Assembly: GCA_900543505.1 (NCBI GenBank)
Contig: UQSB01000002.1
Coordinates: 1-64,000, forward strand
Length of the DNA stretch: 64,000 nucleotides
Origin: an uncultured Collinsella sp.
Lineage (GTDB): Bacteria; Actinomycetota; Coriobacteriia; Coriobacteriales; Coriobacteriaceae
Direction: 5' to 3'
Positions 1 through 8,183 of the stretch are shown here, piece after piece; the first letter of the stretch is position 1; every line of letters begins with the position of its first letter. Both the position numbers and the translations under genes were made by a program. Under the pieces are notes generated by a model. That model was not told the origin of the DNA. It was given only the letters and a program-made list of their open reading frames with translations, and ran no database searches.

Positions 1-266
1 CACGCGGCCAGGCGCGGGCAGGCCGCCGACAGGTCGGCGGAGGCGTCCACGCGCTCGCCGCGCCTGGCCTTCGGCGCCGTCACGAACCTGTGCGACGCCA
101 CCTCGGCGCTCACCGTCGAGGGCGACCTGCCCAGCTCCCTCGCGATCTGCCTGCACGATGCCCCGCGCTCCAGCATCCTCTGGACCGTGTCCCGCTCGTG
201 CCTCGTGAGCCTTCCGTAGGCCCTCGGGGCCGCCTTCCCGACGCCCTTCTTCCTCTTTCCGGACAT
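1..266 (-). CDS. IS30-like transposase, N-terminal part (cut by window edge)
   Basis: The minus strand reads from an ATG at 266 with a GGAGGA ribosome site just upstream and stays open to the window edge (about 88 residues). After a basic start there is a helix-turn-helix segment whose core reads ASCRQIARELGRSPSTVS, typical of the HTH_38 domain of IS30-family transposases. The catalytic DDE domain would lie outside the window, so integrity cannot be judged. The gene faces away from the ribosomal operon, and a perfect palindrome at 318-357 sits where the left end of such an element would be expected. Arginine is mostly encoded by AGG, unlike the ribosomal genes next door, which fits a mobile origin. 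The family call rests on the HTH only. Confidence 0.75.
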   Translation of the reverse strand, partial: MSGKRKKGVGKAAPRAYGRLTRHERDTVQRMLERGASCRQIARELGRSPSTVSAEVASHRFVTAPKARRGERVDASADLSAACPRLAA

Positions 267-317
267 GCCGTCCTCCGATCTCCCGGGGCCGGCCGGTCCG
301 GCCCTCAGGGTATCGGA

Positions 318-357
318 TTCCCACATTCATCCGCACATGTGCGGATGAATGTGGGAA
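318..357. repeat. Perfect 40-bp palindrome beside the IS30-like gene
   Basis: Positions 318-337 are the exact reverse complement of 338-357, centred on ACATGT, with no spacer. A degraded partial copy of the right arm (TCGGATGAAGTTG) follows at about 364-376. It may be an IS end joined to an inverted copy, or a palindromic insertion target of the kind IS30 elements prefer. Confidence 0.85.
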
Positions 358-421
358 GTGTTCGGATGAAGTTGCCAATCAAGGTACCTGCGTAAACAAT
401 GTGAGTGAAATATGAATCTCG

Positions 422-448
422 ATGGATACGCCCGCAGCCGTGTATACT
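422..448 (+). promoter_or_regulatory. Candidate promoter element for the rplC block
   Basis: A 26-bp stretch ending in GTGTATAC (with TATACT as a plausible -10) lies about 185 nt before rplC. It matches 23 of 26 positions of an element at 2287-2312 before rplB, and resembles one before rplE near 46921. No good -35 is seen; recurrence is the main evidence. Confidence 0.5.
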
Positions 449-631
449 TAACAGCTGTGTGAAACCAGGGGAGTATTCTGGCTGGACAAAATGCCTGCTT
501 AATAGGGTTGTCAGGTAGTCCGGGCGAAATACAAGGCTGGGGAGCACGTCGTGTAAGTAGTGGTCCTCTAGGGGCGTACGCTCGGTGGTGTACGCATTGT
601 CCCAAGACCACGCGAGAGTTGGGATCATATC
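449..631 (+). promoter_or_regulatory. Long structured 5' leader of the ribosomal operon
   Basis: About 180 nt separate the promoter-like element from rplC and contain no credible gene. A branched hairpin can be drawn: GTGGTC at 560-565 pairs with GACCAC at 606-611, GGG 571-573 with CCC 601-603, and GCGTAC 574-579 with GTACGC 590-595. Ribosomal operons often carry leaders bound by one of their own proteins, so an autoregulatory role is possible but unproven. rpsJ, which normally comes before rplC, is absent. Confidence 0.45.
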
Positions 632-1252
632 TTGATCAGCATGATTCTCGGCCGCAAGATTGGCATGACCCAGGTTTGGGACGAGAACGATAACGTCGTT
701 CCCGTCACGGTCATCCAGGCTGGCCCCTGCGCTGTCTCGCAGGTTAAAACTCAGGCAACCGACGGCTATGACGCCGTCCAGATCGGTTTCGGCGACATCA
801 AGGCCAAGAACGTGAACAAGCCCATGGCTGGTCACTTCGCCAAGGCTGGCGTCGAGCCTGTCCGTTTCCTTCGTGAGGTCCGCGTCGAGAACGGCGAGGA
901 GCACAAGGTCGGCGAGGTCGTCACCGTCGCTGATTTCGCTGATGTCGAGAAGGTCGACGTCATCGGTACCTCCAAGGGTAAGGGCTTCCAGGGTCGCATC
1001 AAGCGCTGGGGTCAGCGCCGCGGTCCTATGACGCATGGTTCTCACTTCCAGCGTCACCCCGGTTCTATCGGTCAGTGCGCCTATCCTGCGCGCGTCCTCA
1101 AGGGCGTCAAGATGGCCGGTCACATGGGTAACGAGCGCGTTACCGTCAAGAACCTTTCCGTTGTCCGCATCGATGCCGAGCAGAACCTCATCTTGGTCAA
1201 GGGCGCTGTCCCGGGTGCCAAGAATGGTCTCGTCGCCATCCGTATGGCCTAA
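632..1252 (+). CDS. rplC: Large-subunit ribosomal protein L3
   Basis: Ribosomal protein L3 binds 23S rRNA early in assembly near the peptidyl-transferase centre. The product is 206 residues if the TTG at 632 is used, or 203 from the ATG at 641. I prefer the TTG because the start [14 protein letters not shown] then has the usual L3 length before the conserved GRKIGMTQ. The central rRNA-contact stretch with [12 protein letters not shown] is present. Neither start has a strong ribosome site, so the start is uncertain. It heads the first ribosomal block; rpsJ, which usually precedes it, is not in the window upstream of it. Confidence 0.97.
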   Translation: MISMILGRKIGMTQVWDENDNVVPVTVIQAGPCAVSQVKTQATDGYDAVQIGFGDIKAKNVNKPMAGHFAKAGVEPVRFLREVRVENGEEHKVGEVVTVADFADVEKVDVIGTSKGKGFQGRIKRWGQRRGPMTHGSHFQRHPGSIGQCAYPARVLKGVKMAGHMGNERVTVKNLSVVRIDAEQNLILVKGAVPGAKNGLVAIRMA

Positions 1253-1298
1253 GGGCCCAGCCCATTTAGCCCAGCGTCATACCAAGGAGAACACTTAA

Positions 1299-1925
1299 AT
1301 GGCAAAGTTTGAAGTAAAGAACAGCGAGGGCAAGAAGGTCGCCGAGGCCGAGCTCGCCGCTGAGGTGTACGGCATCGAGCCGAACATCCACGTTATGCAC
1401 CACATCGTCAAGTGCCAGATGGCCTCTTGGCGTCAGGGCACCCAGTCTGCTAAGGGTCGCTCTGAGGTTTCCGGTGGCGGCAAGAAGCCTTGGCGTCAGA
1501 AGGGCACCGGCCGTGCCCGCCAGGGTTCCATCCGTGCTGCCCAGTGGCGTCACGGTGGCGTTGTCTTCGCCCCCAAGCCCCGTTCCTACGCTAAGCGTAT
1601 GAACAACAAGGAGGTCAAGCTGGCTATGCGCTCCGCGCTGTCCGCCAAGCTGGCCGATGGCGAGCTCGTGCTCGTCGACGACTACGGCTTCGAGAAGCCT
1701 TCCACCAAGGCTGCCGTCGCCATGCTCAAGGCTCTCGGCCTTGAGGGCAAGCGTCTGACCATCATCGTTCGCGATGAGGACGTCAACGCCTACCTGTCGT
1801 TCCGCAACATTCCCAAGACGTTCATCATCACCGCTGACGAGGCCAACACCTACGATCTCGTCAACAACAACGCTGTGCTGATGCCCGCCGACATCGCCGC
1901 TCACTTCGGGGAGGTGCTTGCATAA
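1299..1925 (+). CDS. rplD: Large-subunit ribosomal protein L4
   Basis: L4 (208 residues) binds 23S rRNA domain I and lines the exit tunnel; in several bacteria it also represses its own operon. The loop that reaches into the tunnel is recognisable at residues 45-90, with GGGKKPWRQKGTGRAR and a following GGVVFAPKPR. An AAGGAGA ribosome site lies at 1284-1290. The stop codon abuts the rplW start, consistent with translational coupling. The long leader before rplC makes L4-type feedback worth considering, but nothing here proves it. Confidence 0.98.
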   Translation: MAKFEVKNSEGKKVAEAELAAEVYGIEPNIHVMHHIVKCQMASWRQGTQSAKGRSEVSGGGKKPWRQKGTGRARQGSIRAAQWRHGGVVFAPKPRSYAKRMNNKEVKLAMRSALSAKLADGELVLVDDYGFEKPSTKAAVAMLKALGLEGKRLTIIVRDEDVNAYLSFRNIPKTFIITADEANTYDLVNNNAVLMPADIAAHFGEVLA

Positions 1926-2213
1926 ATGACCGCCCACGAGATCATCATCCGTCCGATCGTGTCCGAGCGTTCCTTCTCCGGCATGGAGCAGAACAAGTAC
2001 ACGTTCGAGGTCGCCAAGGATGCTAACAAGTATCAGATCAAGGACGCTGTCGAGGAGATCTTCGGCGTCAAGGTCGTTCGCGTGAACACCCTGACGGTCA
2101 AGCCCAAGACCAAGCGCGTGCGCTATGTCGCCGGCAAGACCCGTTCTTGGAAGAAGGCCATCGTCACGCTGGCCGAGGGCGACACCATCGAGGTCTTTGG
2201 CAACCAGGCCTAA
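1926..2213 (+). CDS. rplW: Large-subunit ribosomal protein L23
   Basis: L23 (95 residues) sits at the tunnel exit and is the docking site for trigger factor and signal recognition particle. The N-terminal IIIRPIVSERS motif and the KTKRVRYVAGK basic stretch are characteristic. The ATG follows the rplD stop with no gap. About 180 nt without a gene follow before rplB, including a second copy of the promoter-like element. Confidence 0.98.
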   Translation: MTAHEIIIRPIVSERSFSGMEQNKYTFEVAKDANKYQIKDAVEEIFGVKVVRVNTLTVKPKTKRVRYVAGKTRSWKKAIVTLAEGDTIEVFGNQA

Positions 2214-2286
2214 GACTCGCTGCTGTTGAGTGAGCTCATGCCTCCCAAATAGGGGAGGCGAGAGCTCAAGGTTTTGGGCGTATAAA

Positions 2287-2312
2287 ATGGACACGCCCGG
2301 AACCGTGTATAC
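2287..2312 (+). promoter_or_regulatory. Second copy of promoter-like element, before rplB
   Basis: This 26-bp segment ends in GTGTATAC and differs from 422-447 at only three positions. It lies about 80 nt before rplB in an intergenic gap unusually long for this operon. It could be an internal promoter. Confidence 0.5.
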
Positions 2313-2392
2313 GTCCGGTGTCATCGCACCCGAGGCAGAACCTCGAATCCCTGTCTGCGATGGCTAACGGATTCCTATTGAAAGGGATTGTA

Positions 2393-3223
2393 ATGGCTGT
2401 AAAGCACCTTAAGCCGACCTCCGCTGGTAGGCGTTGGCAGACGATCTCCGATTTCTCCGAGATCACCTGCACCAAGCCCGAGAAGTCTCTTCTCGAGCCC
2501 CTGCCCAAGAAGGCCGGTCGTAACAACAACGGCCGCATCACCACCCGCCACCAGGGCGGCGGCGTGAAGCGTCGTTACCGCGTGATCGACTTCAAGCGCA
2601 ACAAGGACGGCGTGCCCGCCAAGGTTGCCACGATCGAGTACGATCCGAACCGTTCCGCTCGCATCGCTCTGCTGCACTACGCTGACGGTGAGAAGCGCTA
2701 CATCCTGGCCCCCAAGGGCCTCGAGGTCGGTCAGACCATCATGTCCGGCTCTGACGCCGACATCAAGCCGGGCAACGCTCTGCCCCTCGCCGACATCCCC
2801 GTCGGTACGCTCATCCACGCCGTCGAGTTCCAGCCGGGCAAGGGCGCTGCTATCGCCCGTTCCGCCGGCAACTCCTGCCAGCTGATGGGCAAGGAGGGCA
2901 AGTACGCTATCGTCCGTATGCCTTCCTCCGAGATGCGTCGCATCCTCGTTACCTGCCGCGCCACCGTCGGTGAGGTCGGCAACGCCGATCACGCCAACAT
3001 TGTCATCGGCAAGGCCGGCCGTAAGCGTCACATGAACGTGCGCCCGACCGTCCGCGGTACCGTCATGAACCCTGTCGACCACCCGCACGGCGGTGGCGAG
3101 GGCAAGAACCACACCTCTGGTCGTCCCTCTGTTACCCCCTGGGGTAAGCCGACGAAGGGCCTTCGTACGCGCAAGAAGAAGAAGGTCTCGAACCAGCACA
3201 TCATTCGTCGCCGTAAGAAGTAA
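2393..3223 (+). CDS. rplB: Large-subunit ribosomal protein L2
   Basis: L2 (276 residues) is required for subunit association and peptidyl transfer. The ATG at 2393 gives the usual [14 protein letters not shown] start with an AAAGGGA ribosome site; longer in-frame starts would add non-conserved residues. The C-terminal [13 protein letters not shown] motif, which contains the essential histidine region, is intact, as is the basic C-terminus. It follows a promoter-like element, so rplB and downstream genes may have their own transcript in addition to read-through from rplC. Confidence 0.98.
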   Translation: MAVKHLKPTSAGRRWQTISDFSEITCTKPEKSLLEPLPKKAGRNNNGRITTRHQGGGVKRRYRVIDFKRNKDGVPAKVATIEYDPNRSARIALLHYADGEKRYILAPKGLEVGQTIMSGSDADIKPGNALPLADIPVGTLIHAVEFQPGKGAAIARSAGNSCQLMGKEGKYAIVRMPSSEMRRILVTCRATVGEVGNADHANIVIGKAGRKRHMNVRPTVRGTVMNPVDHPHGGGEGKNHTSGRPSVTPWGKPTKGLRTRKKKKVSNQHIIRRRKK

Positions 3224-3255
3224 TTTCGGATACCGAGTTTTAGGAGAAAGCACTT

Positions 3256-3516
3256 ATGAGCAGAAGTCTCAAAAAGGGCCCGTTCGTGGAGACTCGCCTT
3301 CTCTCGCGTATCACCGCGATGAACGAGGCTGGCAAGAAGGACGTCGTGAAGACCTGGTCCCGCGCGTCCACCATCTTCCCCGAGATGGTTGGTCACACCA
3401 TCGCCGTCCACGACGGCCGCAAGCATGTGCCCGTGTATGTTACCGAGTCCATGGTTGGTCACAAGCTCGGCGAGTTCGCGCCGACTCGTACGTTCCGTGG
3501 CCACAAGGCCAAATAG
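3256..3516 (+). CDS. rpsS: Small-subunit ribosomal protein S19
   Basis: S19 (86 residues) lies in the head of the 30S subunit near the A-site tRNA. The start [11 protein letters not shown] and the C-terminal [17 protein letters not shown] are diagnostic. A TAGGAGAAAG ribosome site precedes the ATG. It lies 32 nt after rplB and 14 nt before rplV, in normal superoperon order. Confidence 0.98.
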   Translation: MSRSLKKGPFVETRLLSRITAMNEAGKKDVVKTWSRASTIFPEMVGHTIAVHDGRKHVPVYVTESMVGHKLGEFAPTRTFRGHKAK

Positions 3517-3530
3517 GGGGTTAACCGTAA

Positions 3531-3902
3531 ATGGCAACTAAGTCTATTGAAACTGAGGCCACCGAGGTTCGCGCCGTCGCTAAGTACGTGCGTGTTTCCC
3601 CCAGCAAGGCCCGCCTGGTGGTCGATCTGATCCGCCGCAAGCCTGTCGCTCAGGCCTTCGACATCCTCCACTTCTGCGACCGCGCCGTCGCCGTGGATGT
3701 CGAGAAGGTTCTCCGTTCCGCTGTTGCGAACGCCGAGAACAACAACGGTCTGCGTGCCGACAACCTGGTTGTCGCCGCTGCCTATGTTGACGAGGGTCCG
3801 ACGCTTAAGCGCATCCGTCCCCGCGCCAAGGGTTCCGCTTCTCGCATTCTGAAGCGTACTTCCCACATCACCGTCGTCGTTGCTCCTCGAAAGGAGGCGT
3901 AA
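3531..3902 (+). CDS. rplV: Large-subunit ribosomal protein L22
   Basis: L22 (123 residues) contacts all 23S domains, and its beta hairpin lines the exit tunnel near the macrolide site. The family pattern [17 protein letters not shown] and the C-terminal hairpin with [13 protein letters not shown] are present without obvious loop deletions. Seven bases separate it from rpsC; its last codons (CGAAAGGAGG) double as the rpsC ribosome site. Confidence 0.97.
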   Translation: MATKSIETEATEVRAVAKYVRVSPSKARLVVDLIRRKPVAQAFDILHFCDRAVAVDVEKVLRSAVANAENNNGLRADNLVVAAAYVDEGPTLKRIRPRAKGSASRILKRTSHITVVVAPRKEA

Positions 3903-3908
3903 AGCTGT

Positions 3909-4619
3909 ATGGGTCAGAAAGTCTACCCCACCGGCTTCCGTCTTGGCATCACCGAGAACTGGCGCTCCCGCTGGTTCGCAGAGAAGGATTACGCTAAGAC
4001 CCTCGGTAACGATCTCGAGATCCGCAAGTACCTCGAGAAGCGTCTTTCCCGCGCAGCTGTCTCCCGCGTCGAGATCGAGCGCGCTGGCGACAAGGTGAAG
4101 GTCATCATCCTCACCGCTCGCCCCGGCGTTGTCATCGGTAAGAAGGGTGCCGAGATCGATACCCTCCGCACCGAGCTCGAGAAGGTCGCTGGCGTCTCCA
4201 AGGGCCAGCTCTCCGTCGACGTTGTCGAGATCAAGCGCCCCGAGCTCGACGCCAACCTCGTTGCTCAGTCTATCGCCGAGCAGCTCGAGGGCCGCGTTGC
4301 CTTCCGTCGCGCTATGCGCAAGGCTGTCCAGTCTGCCCGCAAGGCCGGCGCTAAGGGCATCCGTATCCAGTGCTCCGGTCGTCTCGGCGGTGCCGAGATG
4401 GGCCGTCGTGAGTGGTACCGCGAGGGTCGCGTGCCTCTGCACACCCTCCGTGCCAAGATCGACTACGGCACGGCTGTCGCCAGCACCACCATGGGCGCTT
4501 GCGGCGTGAAGGTCTGGATCTACCTGGGCGAGAAGCTCCCGGGCCAGCCTGTTCCCAACCCTGCACTCGAGGGCTCTTCCCGTCCTCGTCGTCGTAACTC
4601 CGAGAGGAGGGGTCAGTAG
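3909..4619 (+). CDS. rpsC: Small-subunit ribosomal protein S3
   Basis: S3 (236 residues) forms part of the mRNA entry channel. It has a KH-type RNA-binding domain with the GxxG-containing segment [13 protein letters not shown] near residues 77-89, and the C-terminal domain with [17 protein letters not shown]. The basic tail after residue 215 is short. The TAG stop overlaps the GTG of rplP by one base, a typical coupling arrangement. Confidence 0.98.
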   Translation: MGQKVYPTGFRLGITENWRSRWFAEKDYAKTLGNDLEIRKYLEKRLSRAAVSRVEIERAGDKVKVIILTARPGVVIGKKGAEIDTLRTELEKVAGVSKGQLSVDVVEIKRPELDANLVAQSIAEQLEGRVAFRRAMRKAVQSARKAGAKGIRIQCSGRLGGAEMGRREWYREGRVPLHTLRAKIDYGTAVASTTMGACGVKVWIYLGEKLPGQPVPNPALEGSSRPRRRNSERRGQ

Positions 4620-5122
4620 TGCTTGCCCCTAAGCGTATTCTTCACCGCAAGGTGCAGCGTGGCTCCATGAAGGGCCAGGCCAAGGGTAATACCGAGCTGC
4701 ATTTCGGCGAGTTTGGTATCCAGGCTCTCGAGGCCCATTGGATCACCAACCGTCAGATCGAGGCCGCTCGTATCGCCATGACCCGCTACATGAAGCGTGG
4801 CGGTCGTGTCTACATCACGATCTTCCCCGATAAGCCCATCACCAAGAAGCCTGCCGAGACTCGCATGGGTTCTGGTAAGGGTAACCCCGAGGAGTGGGTG
4901 GCCGTCGTCAAGCCCGGCCGCATCATGTTCGAGGTCAAGGGCGTGCCCGAGGAGGTCGCTCGCGAGGCTCTGCGTCTTGCACAGCACAAGCTTCCCATCA
5001 AGACCAAGATTGTTGCTGCCAAGAACGCCGAGCAGCGCATCGAGAAGGAGATGGCTGAGGAGGCCGCTCTCGAGGCCAAGTGGGCTGCTGAGGACGCCGC
5101 CGCCGCCAAGGAGGAGAACTAA
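4619..5122 (+). CDS. rplP: Large-subunit ribosomal protein L16 with extended tail
   Basis: L16 organises the A-site region of the 50S subunit. Residues 1-135 match the family ([15 protein letters not shown] start, then [12 protein letters not shown] and the glycine-rich [18 protein letters not shown]). The start is GTG, overlapping the rpsC stop. At 167 residues it is about 30 longer than the usual L16; the extra C-terminus is a charged Ala/Glu-rich tail ([11 protein letters not shown] at the end) without a known function. A similar tail occurs on L17 in this window. It overlaps rpmC by one base. Confidence 0.96.
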   Translation: MLAPKRILHRKVQRGSMKGQAKGNTELHFGEFGIQALEAHWITNRQIEAARIAMTRYMKRGGRVYITIFPDKPITKKPAETRMGSGKGNPEEWVAVVKPGRIMFEVKGVPEEVAREALRLAQHKLPIKTKIVAAKNAEQRIEKEMAEEAALEAKWAAEDAAAAKEEN

Positions 5123-5331
5123 TGAAGCCCGCAGAGATTCGTGAGCTCTCGGACGCTCAGCTCGTTGAGAAGGAAATGCGCGCCGAGCTCTTTAACCTTC
5201 GTTTCCAGATGGCCACCAGCCAGCTGGACAACACCGCTCGCGTCAACACCGTGAAGAAGGACATCGCTCGCGTCCTCACGGAGCAGCGCGCCCGCGAGAT
5301 CGCAGCGGAGAAGTCCGCTGTCGCTGAGTAG
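5122..5331 (+). CDS. rpmC: Large-subunit ribosomal protein L29
   Basis: L29 (69 residues) is a helical hairpin at the tunnel exit beside L23. The start [14 protein letters not shown] and the [10 protein letters not shown] helix with the following R/K-rich turn are typical. Its start overlaps the rplP stop. Confidence 0.96.
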   Translation: MKPAEIRELSDAQLVEKEMRAELFNLRFQMATSQLDNTARVNTVKKDIARVLTEQRAREIAAEKSAVAE

Positions 5332-5347
5332 GACCTAAGGAGAGAAC

Positions 5348-5608
5348 ATGACTGATTCGCGTAACTCGCGTAAGGTCCGTACGGGTGTCGTTACCTCCGT
5401 CTCCGGTGCCAAGACCATCGTTGTCACCATCACCGAGCGCAAGCGTCACCCCAAGTACGGCAAGATGATGACCAGCTCCAAGAAGCTGCACGCTCACGAC
5501 GAGGAGTGCACGGCTGGCGTGGGCGATACCGTCCGCGTTATGGAGACCCGTCCTATGTCCAAGATGAAGCGTTGGCGCCTCATCGAGGTCGTCGAGCGCG
5601 CTAAATAA
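5348..5608 (+). CDS. rpsQ: Small-subunit ribosomal protein S17
   Basis: S17 (86 residues) is a primary 16S rRNA binder with an OB fold. The pattern RKVRTGVVTSVSGAKTIVV and the later GDTVRVMETRPMSKMKRWRL are family hallmarks. A TAAGGAGAG site precedes the ATG. An unusually long gap of 118 nt follows before rplN. Confidence 0.97.
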   Translation: MTDSRNSRKVRTGVVTSVSGAKTIVVTITERKRHPKYGKMMTSSKKLHAHDEECTAGVGDTVRVMETRPMSKMKRWRLIEVVERAK

Positions 5609-5726
5609 GCAGTCGCTCTTACGACTTGTACGTTTCCGAAGATGTGCGTATGCCTGGCTTGCATACCACGGGTCGTATAAAGGCTGCGCACCTCTCTTCG
5701 GTTCTTAGTTCGGAGGAACATCTACC
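5609..5726 (+). promoter_or_regulatory. Intergenic gap with possible internal promoter before rplN
   Basis: The gap contains GTCGTATAAAGG at about 5672-5683, a plausible -10 region, but no convincing -35. It is long for this operon and holds no gene. Confidence 0.3.
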
Positions 5727-6095
5727 ATGATTCAGATGCAAACCATGCTGAACGTCGCCGACAACTCCGGCGCTCGCAAGATTCGCTGCATCAAGGTGCT
5801 TGGCGGTTCCAAGCGTCGTTATGCAGGCATCGGCGATGTGTTCATCGGTGCTGTCCAGGAGGCTACCCCTGGCGCCAACGTCAAGAAGAAGGACGTTGTC
5901 CGTTGCGTCGTCGTTCGCACCGTTAAGGAGATCCGCCGCAAGGATGGCTCCTACATTCGCTTTGATGAGAACGCCTGCGTTGTCATCAACAACGATGGTT
6001 CGCCCGTCGGCACCCGTATCTTCGGGCCCGTCGCTCGCGAGCTTCGTGACAAGAAGTACATGAAGATCGTCTCGCTCGCTCCCGAGACCCTGTAG
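5727..6095 (+). CDS. rplN: Large-subunit ribosomal protein L14
   Basis: L14 (122 residues) sits at the subunit interface and is the site bound by the silencing factor Rsf[17 protein letters not shown] at the start and the [13 protein letters not shown] near the end are diagnostic. Length is normal. A TTCGGAGGA site precedes the ATG. rplX follows after 13 nt. Confidence 0.98.
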   Translation: MIQMQTMLNVADNSGARKIRCIKVLGGSKRRYAGIGDVFIGAVQEATPGANVKKKDVVRCVVVRTVKEIRRKDGSYIRFDENACVVINNDGSPVGTRIFGPVARELRDKKYMKIVSLAPETL

Positions 6096-6108
6096 TTAGG
6101 GGAGATAT

Positions 6109-6414
6109 ATGTATATCAAGAAGGGCGATAAGGTCCAGGTTCTCTCTGGTAAGGATCGCGGCAAGCAGGGCGTTGTCCTGCGTGCTCTCCCCGCCGAGAA
6201 CAAGGTCGTTGTCGAGGGCGTTTCGGTCGTCAAGAAGGCCGTCAAGCCCAACGCTGCCAACCAGCAGGGCGGCATCGTTTCGCAGGAGGCTCCCATCGAT
6301 GCCTCCAACGTCAATCTCGTTTGCCCCGAGTGCGGTAAGGTTACCCGCGTCGGTCACGAGAAGGACGGCAAGAACAAGCTGCGCGTCTGCAAGAAGTGCG
6401 GCCACAAGTTCTAA
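6109..6414 (+). CDS. rplX: Large-subunit ribosomal protein L24, zinc-ribbon form
   Basis: L24 (101 residues) initiates 50S assembly. A KOW motif is at residues 3-30 ([16 protein letters not shown]). The C-terminus has two CxxC pairs (CPECGK and CKKCGH), so this is the zinc-binding form. In the standard order rplE follows directly; here a strong terminator follows and rplE is about 40.7 kb away. Confidence 0.97.
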   Translation: MYIKKGDKVQVLSGKDRGKQGVVLRALPAENKVVVEGVSVVKKAVKPNAANQQGGIVSQEAPIDASNVNLVCPECGKVTRVGHEKDGKNKLRVCKKCGHKF

Positions 6415-6440
6415 GCTGCCCGCAACATCAAGTTGCTAGC

Positions 6441-6475
6441 AAAGGCCCGGATGCCACGGCACCCGGGCCTTTTTC
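6441..6475 (+). terminator. Rho-independent terminator ending the first ribosomal block
   Basis: AAAGGCCCGG (6441-6450) pairs with CCGGGCCTTT (6463-6472), with a run of T immediately after. It lies 26 nt after the rplX stop, so the first block is transcriptionally closed. Confidence 0.9.
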
Positions 6476-6479
6476 TATC

Positions 6480-7181
6480 CCCACTCGATGGCTTCGGTTC
6501 TGCCGTCCTGTCATTCCGGTTGCATCCAGTTTTCGGTGCCGTCTCGAATCGAGTGCCGCCAGGTGACACCCTGTCGCGTTTCGTCGGCTTCGGGGACAAA
6601 AGTCGGGACAACTCCAAAAACTATTTTCGAACTCAGGGCTTTGAGTTTTTGTTTTTGTCCCAAAGGGCGCGGCGGGATGCCTTTGGAGGCTCGATAGCGC
6701 CGAAAACGCCCGTTTTGAAACTTAAATGCCTTTTCGCGTGCAAGCCGCCAGCTGCAATAGGAAGTGAATCAACGCAGGTGGCTTTCAAGCAGTTTGCAAA
6801 ACTGCAGGTCGCAGGTCTTCATTGCCAGTAGGAGAAATGAGTAGTCTCAGGTGGCTTGCCCATGAGTTGACGAACGGGATTTGAGATTACGCTGACGTCC
6901 GGAAACGCTTCGAGCACGGCGTTACGTTTTTGGGGTTTGGGCGTAGCCCCTGCACCCGCGAGCGCGGGCCTTAAGCCCGCCGAGAGGGTGACGCGTCGAA
7001 AACGAAGGGGAAAGAGAGAAGGGGCCGTCCCTATCATTCAGGTTGCGACCGAAGAAGACAAGGAGACCCCCTGAGCCTGAATGATGCCCCACATACCGCG
7101 TCCGACCGAGCTCAAGCCGAGCTTTTCCTGACGTCCGCCTTCGCGAAGATGATGGCTGGATTGGCTATGGATTGGCAACAC
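6480..7181. other. Gene-free stretch with short inverted repeats
   Basis: No convincing gene is seen on either strand. GGGACAAAA near 6591 and TTTTGTCCC near 6652 can bracket an inner hairpin AACTCA/TGAGTT followed by T runs, which is terminator-like. A perfect 10-bp inverted repeat lies at 7033-7042 and 7076-7085 (ATCATTCAGG and CCTGAATGAT). The stretch probably consists of insertion-sequence debris. Confidence 0.5.
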
Positions 7182-7645
7182 TTATTTGGACGATTCCGGG
7201 AGGGACGGCCCCGCCTCCCTGAACTCGACCGGCGACATGTAGCCCAGCGTCGAGTGGATCCTGAAGTTGTTGTACCAGTGCACGTAATCCAAGAGCTTGG
7301 CTCGGAGCTCGCGCGTCCCTCCTCGGTCCTTCGGAGTGGCCGACGATCTCCCCGTTGCAGAGGTCGACGAGCAGGCAGACGTAGTTCCACGACGCCCCGA
7401 CGCGCACGCAGGCCAAGTCGCTGCATATATGGGTGCACGGCGCCCTGCCGCCGAAGCCGCGCGCGACGACGTTCGACACGTCGGCCTCGTTGACCGCCCC
7501 GGGGTGCACCTTGAACCTCTTCCTGCCGTATGCGCCGGCCAGGCCGTTCTTCCTCATGATGCGGCAGACGCGGCGCCGGCTGACGGTAACGCCCGACCTC
7601 CCGGGCGACGCCTTGATCTTGCGCGATCCGTTCCGGCCCTTGCTG
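7182..7645 (-). pseudogene. Decayed IS3-family transposase (orfB) with internal deletion
   Basis: On the minus strand one frame carries an IS3/IS150-type segment (SRRRVCRIMRKNGLAGAYGR, then WNYVCLLVDLCNGEIVGHS, part of the rve integrase core). A second frame carries the typical C-terminus (TRELRAKLLDYVHWYNNF through MSPVEFREAG and a stop at 7182-7184). The stretch that should join them, including the catalytic Asp and Glu, is missing and the frame shifts near 7320-7350. The 5' part is missing too: the fragment runs straight into an MTA/SAH nucleosidase remnant at about 7645. It cannot encode an active enzyme. Confidence 0.85.
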
Positions 7646-7957
7646 GCGGCGTGCGCCGCCGCGGCCGCCGTCGCCCCCGACATTAAGGTCCTCAAGGGCC
7701 GCGTCGTCTCCGGCGACCAGTTCGTCTCGCCCGCGGAACAGAAGGAGCGAATCCTCGCGACCTTCGGCGACCTGTGCTGCGAGATGGAGGGCTGCACCAT
7801 CGCGCAGGCCGCTTATCTCAACGGCGTGCCCCTCGTCGTCGTGCGCGCCATCAGCGACAAGCCCTGCGCCGAGGGCCGGGTCGTCGACTACAACACCTTC
7901 GAGAAGAAGGCCGCCTGCGACTGCGCCCGCATCGCCGCGCGCATGGTTAAGCTTTAG
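7646..7957 (+). pseudogene. mtn: 5'-truncated MTA/SAH nucleosidase
   Basis: The open frame ending at 7957 carries the C-terminal part of the Pfs/Mtn family. It has GRVVSGDQFVSP, then CEMEGCTIAQAAYLNG (family pattern with the ribose-binding Met-Glu), then VVVRAISDKP with the catalytic Asp of the RAISD motif. About the first half of the protein is missing; upstream sequence belongs to the IS3 remnant on the other strand. The intact enzyme cleaves methylthioadenosine and S-adenosylhomocysteine. This copy should be inactive unless an intact gene exists elsewhere. Confidence 0.85.
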
Positions 7958-8010
7958 GCCCTGCGCGCCGGGGCCCTTCTTTATGTTGGGACCCCGGCGC
8001 GCCGGGCCCT
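7958..8010 (+). terminator. Strong hairpin after the nucleosidase remnant
   Basis: GCGCGCCGGGGCCC pairs with a GC-rich arm containing ACCCCGGCGCGC, with a TTCTTTATG loop. It is strong, but the T-run after the right arm is poor. Confidence 0.6.
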
Positions 8011-8183
8011 TTCCAAAGCGAAGTGTCGAGCCGAAGTGTTGAGCGTCGGCCCTGAATGTTCAATGGCCGTTGTTTTCTGCCCCTCAAGTGGTGGACTTTT
8101 CCTCGGAGCTGTTGATTCCCCCACGCGCCCCCTTCCGTTCTCTGTTCTCCCCTTATACTCCTTGTACGAGGAGGTAAGAAGTC

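Noticed and set aside
6819..7037. 72-residue minus-strand frame in the gap after rplX
   Set aside because: No ribosome site, no family pattern, and the surrounding sequence looks like repeat debris.
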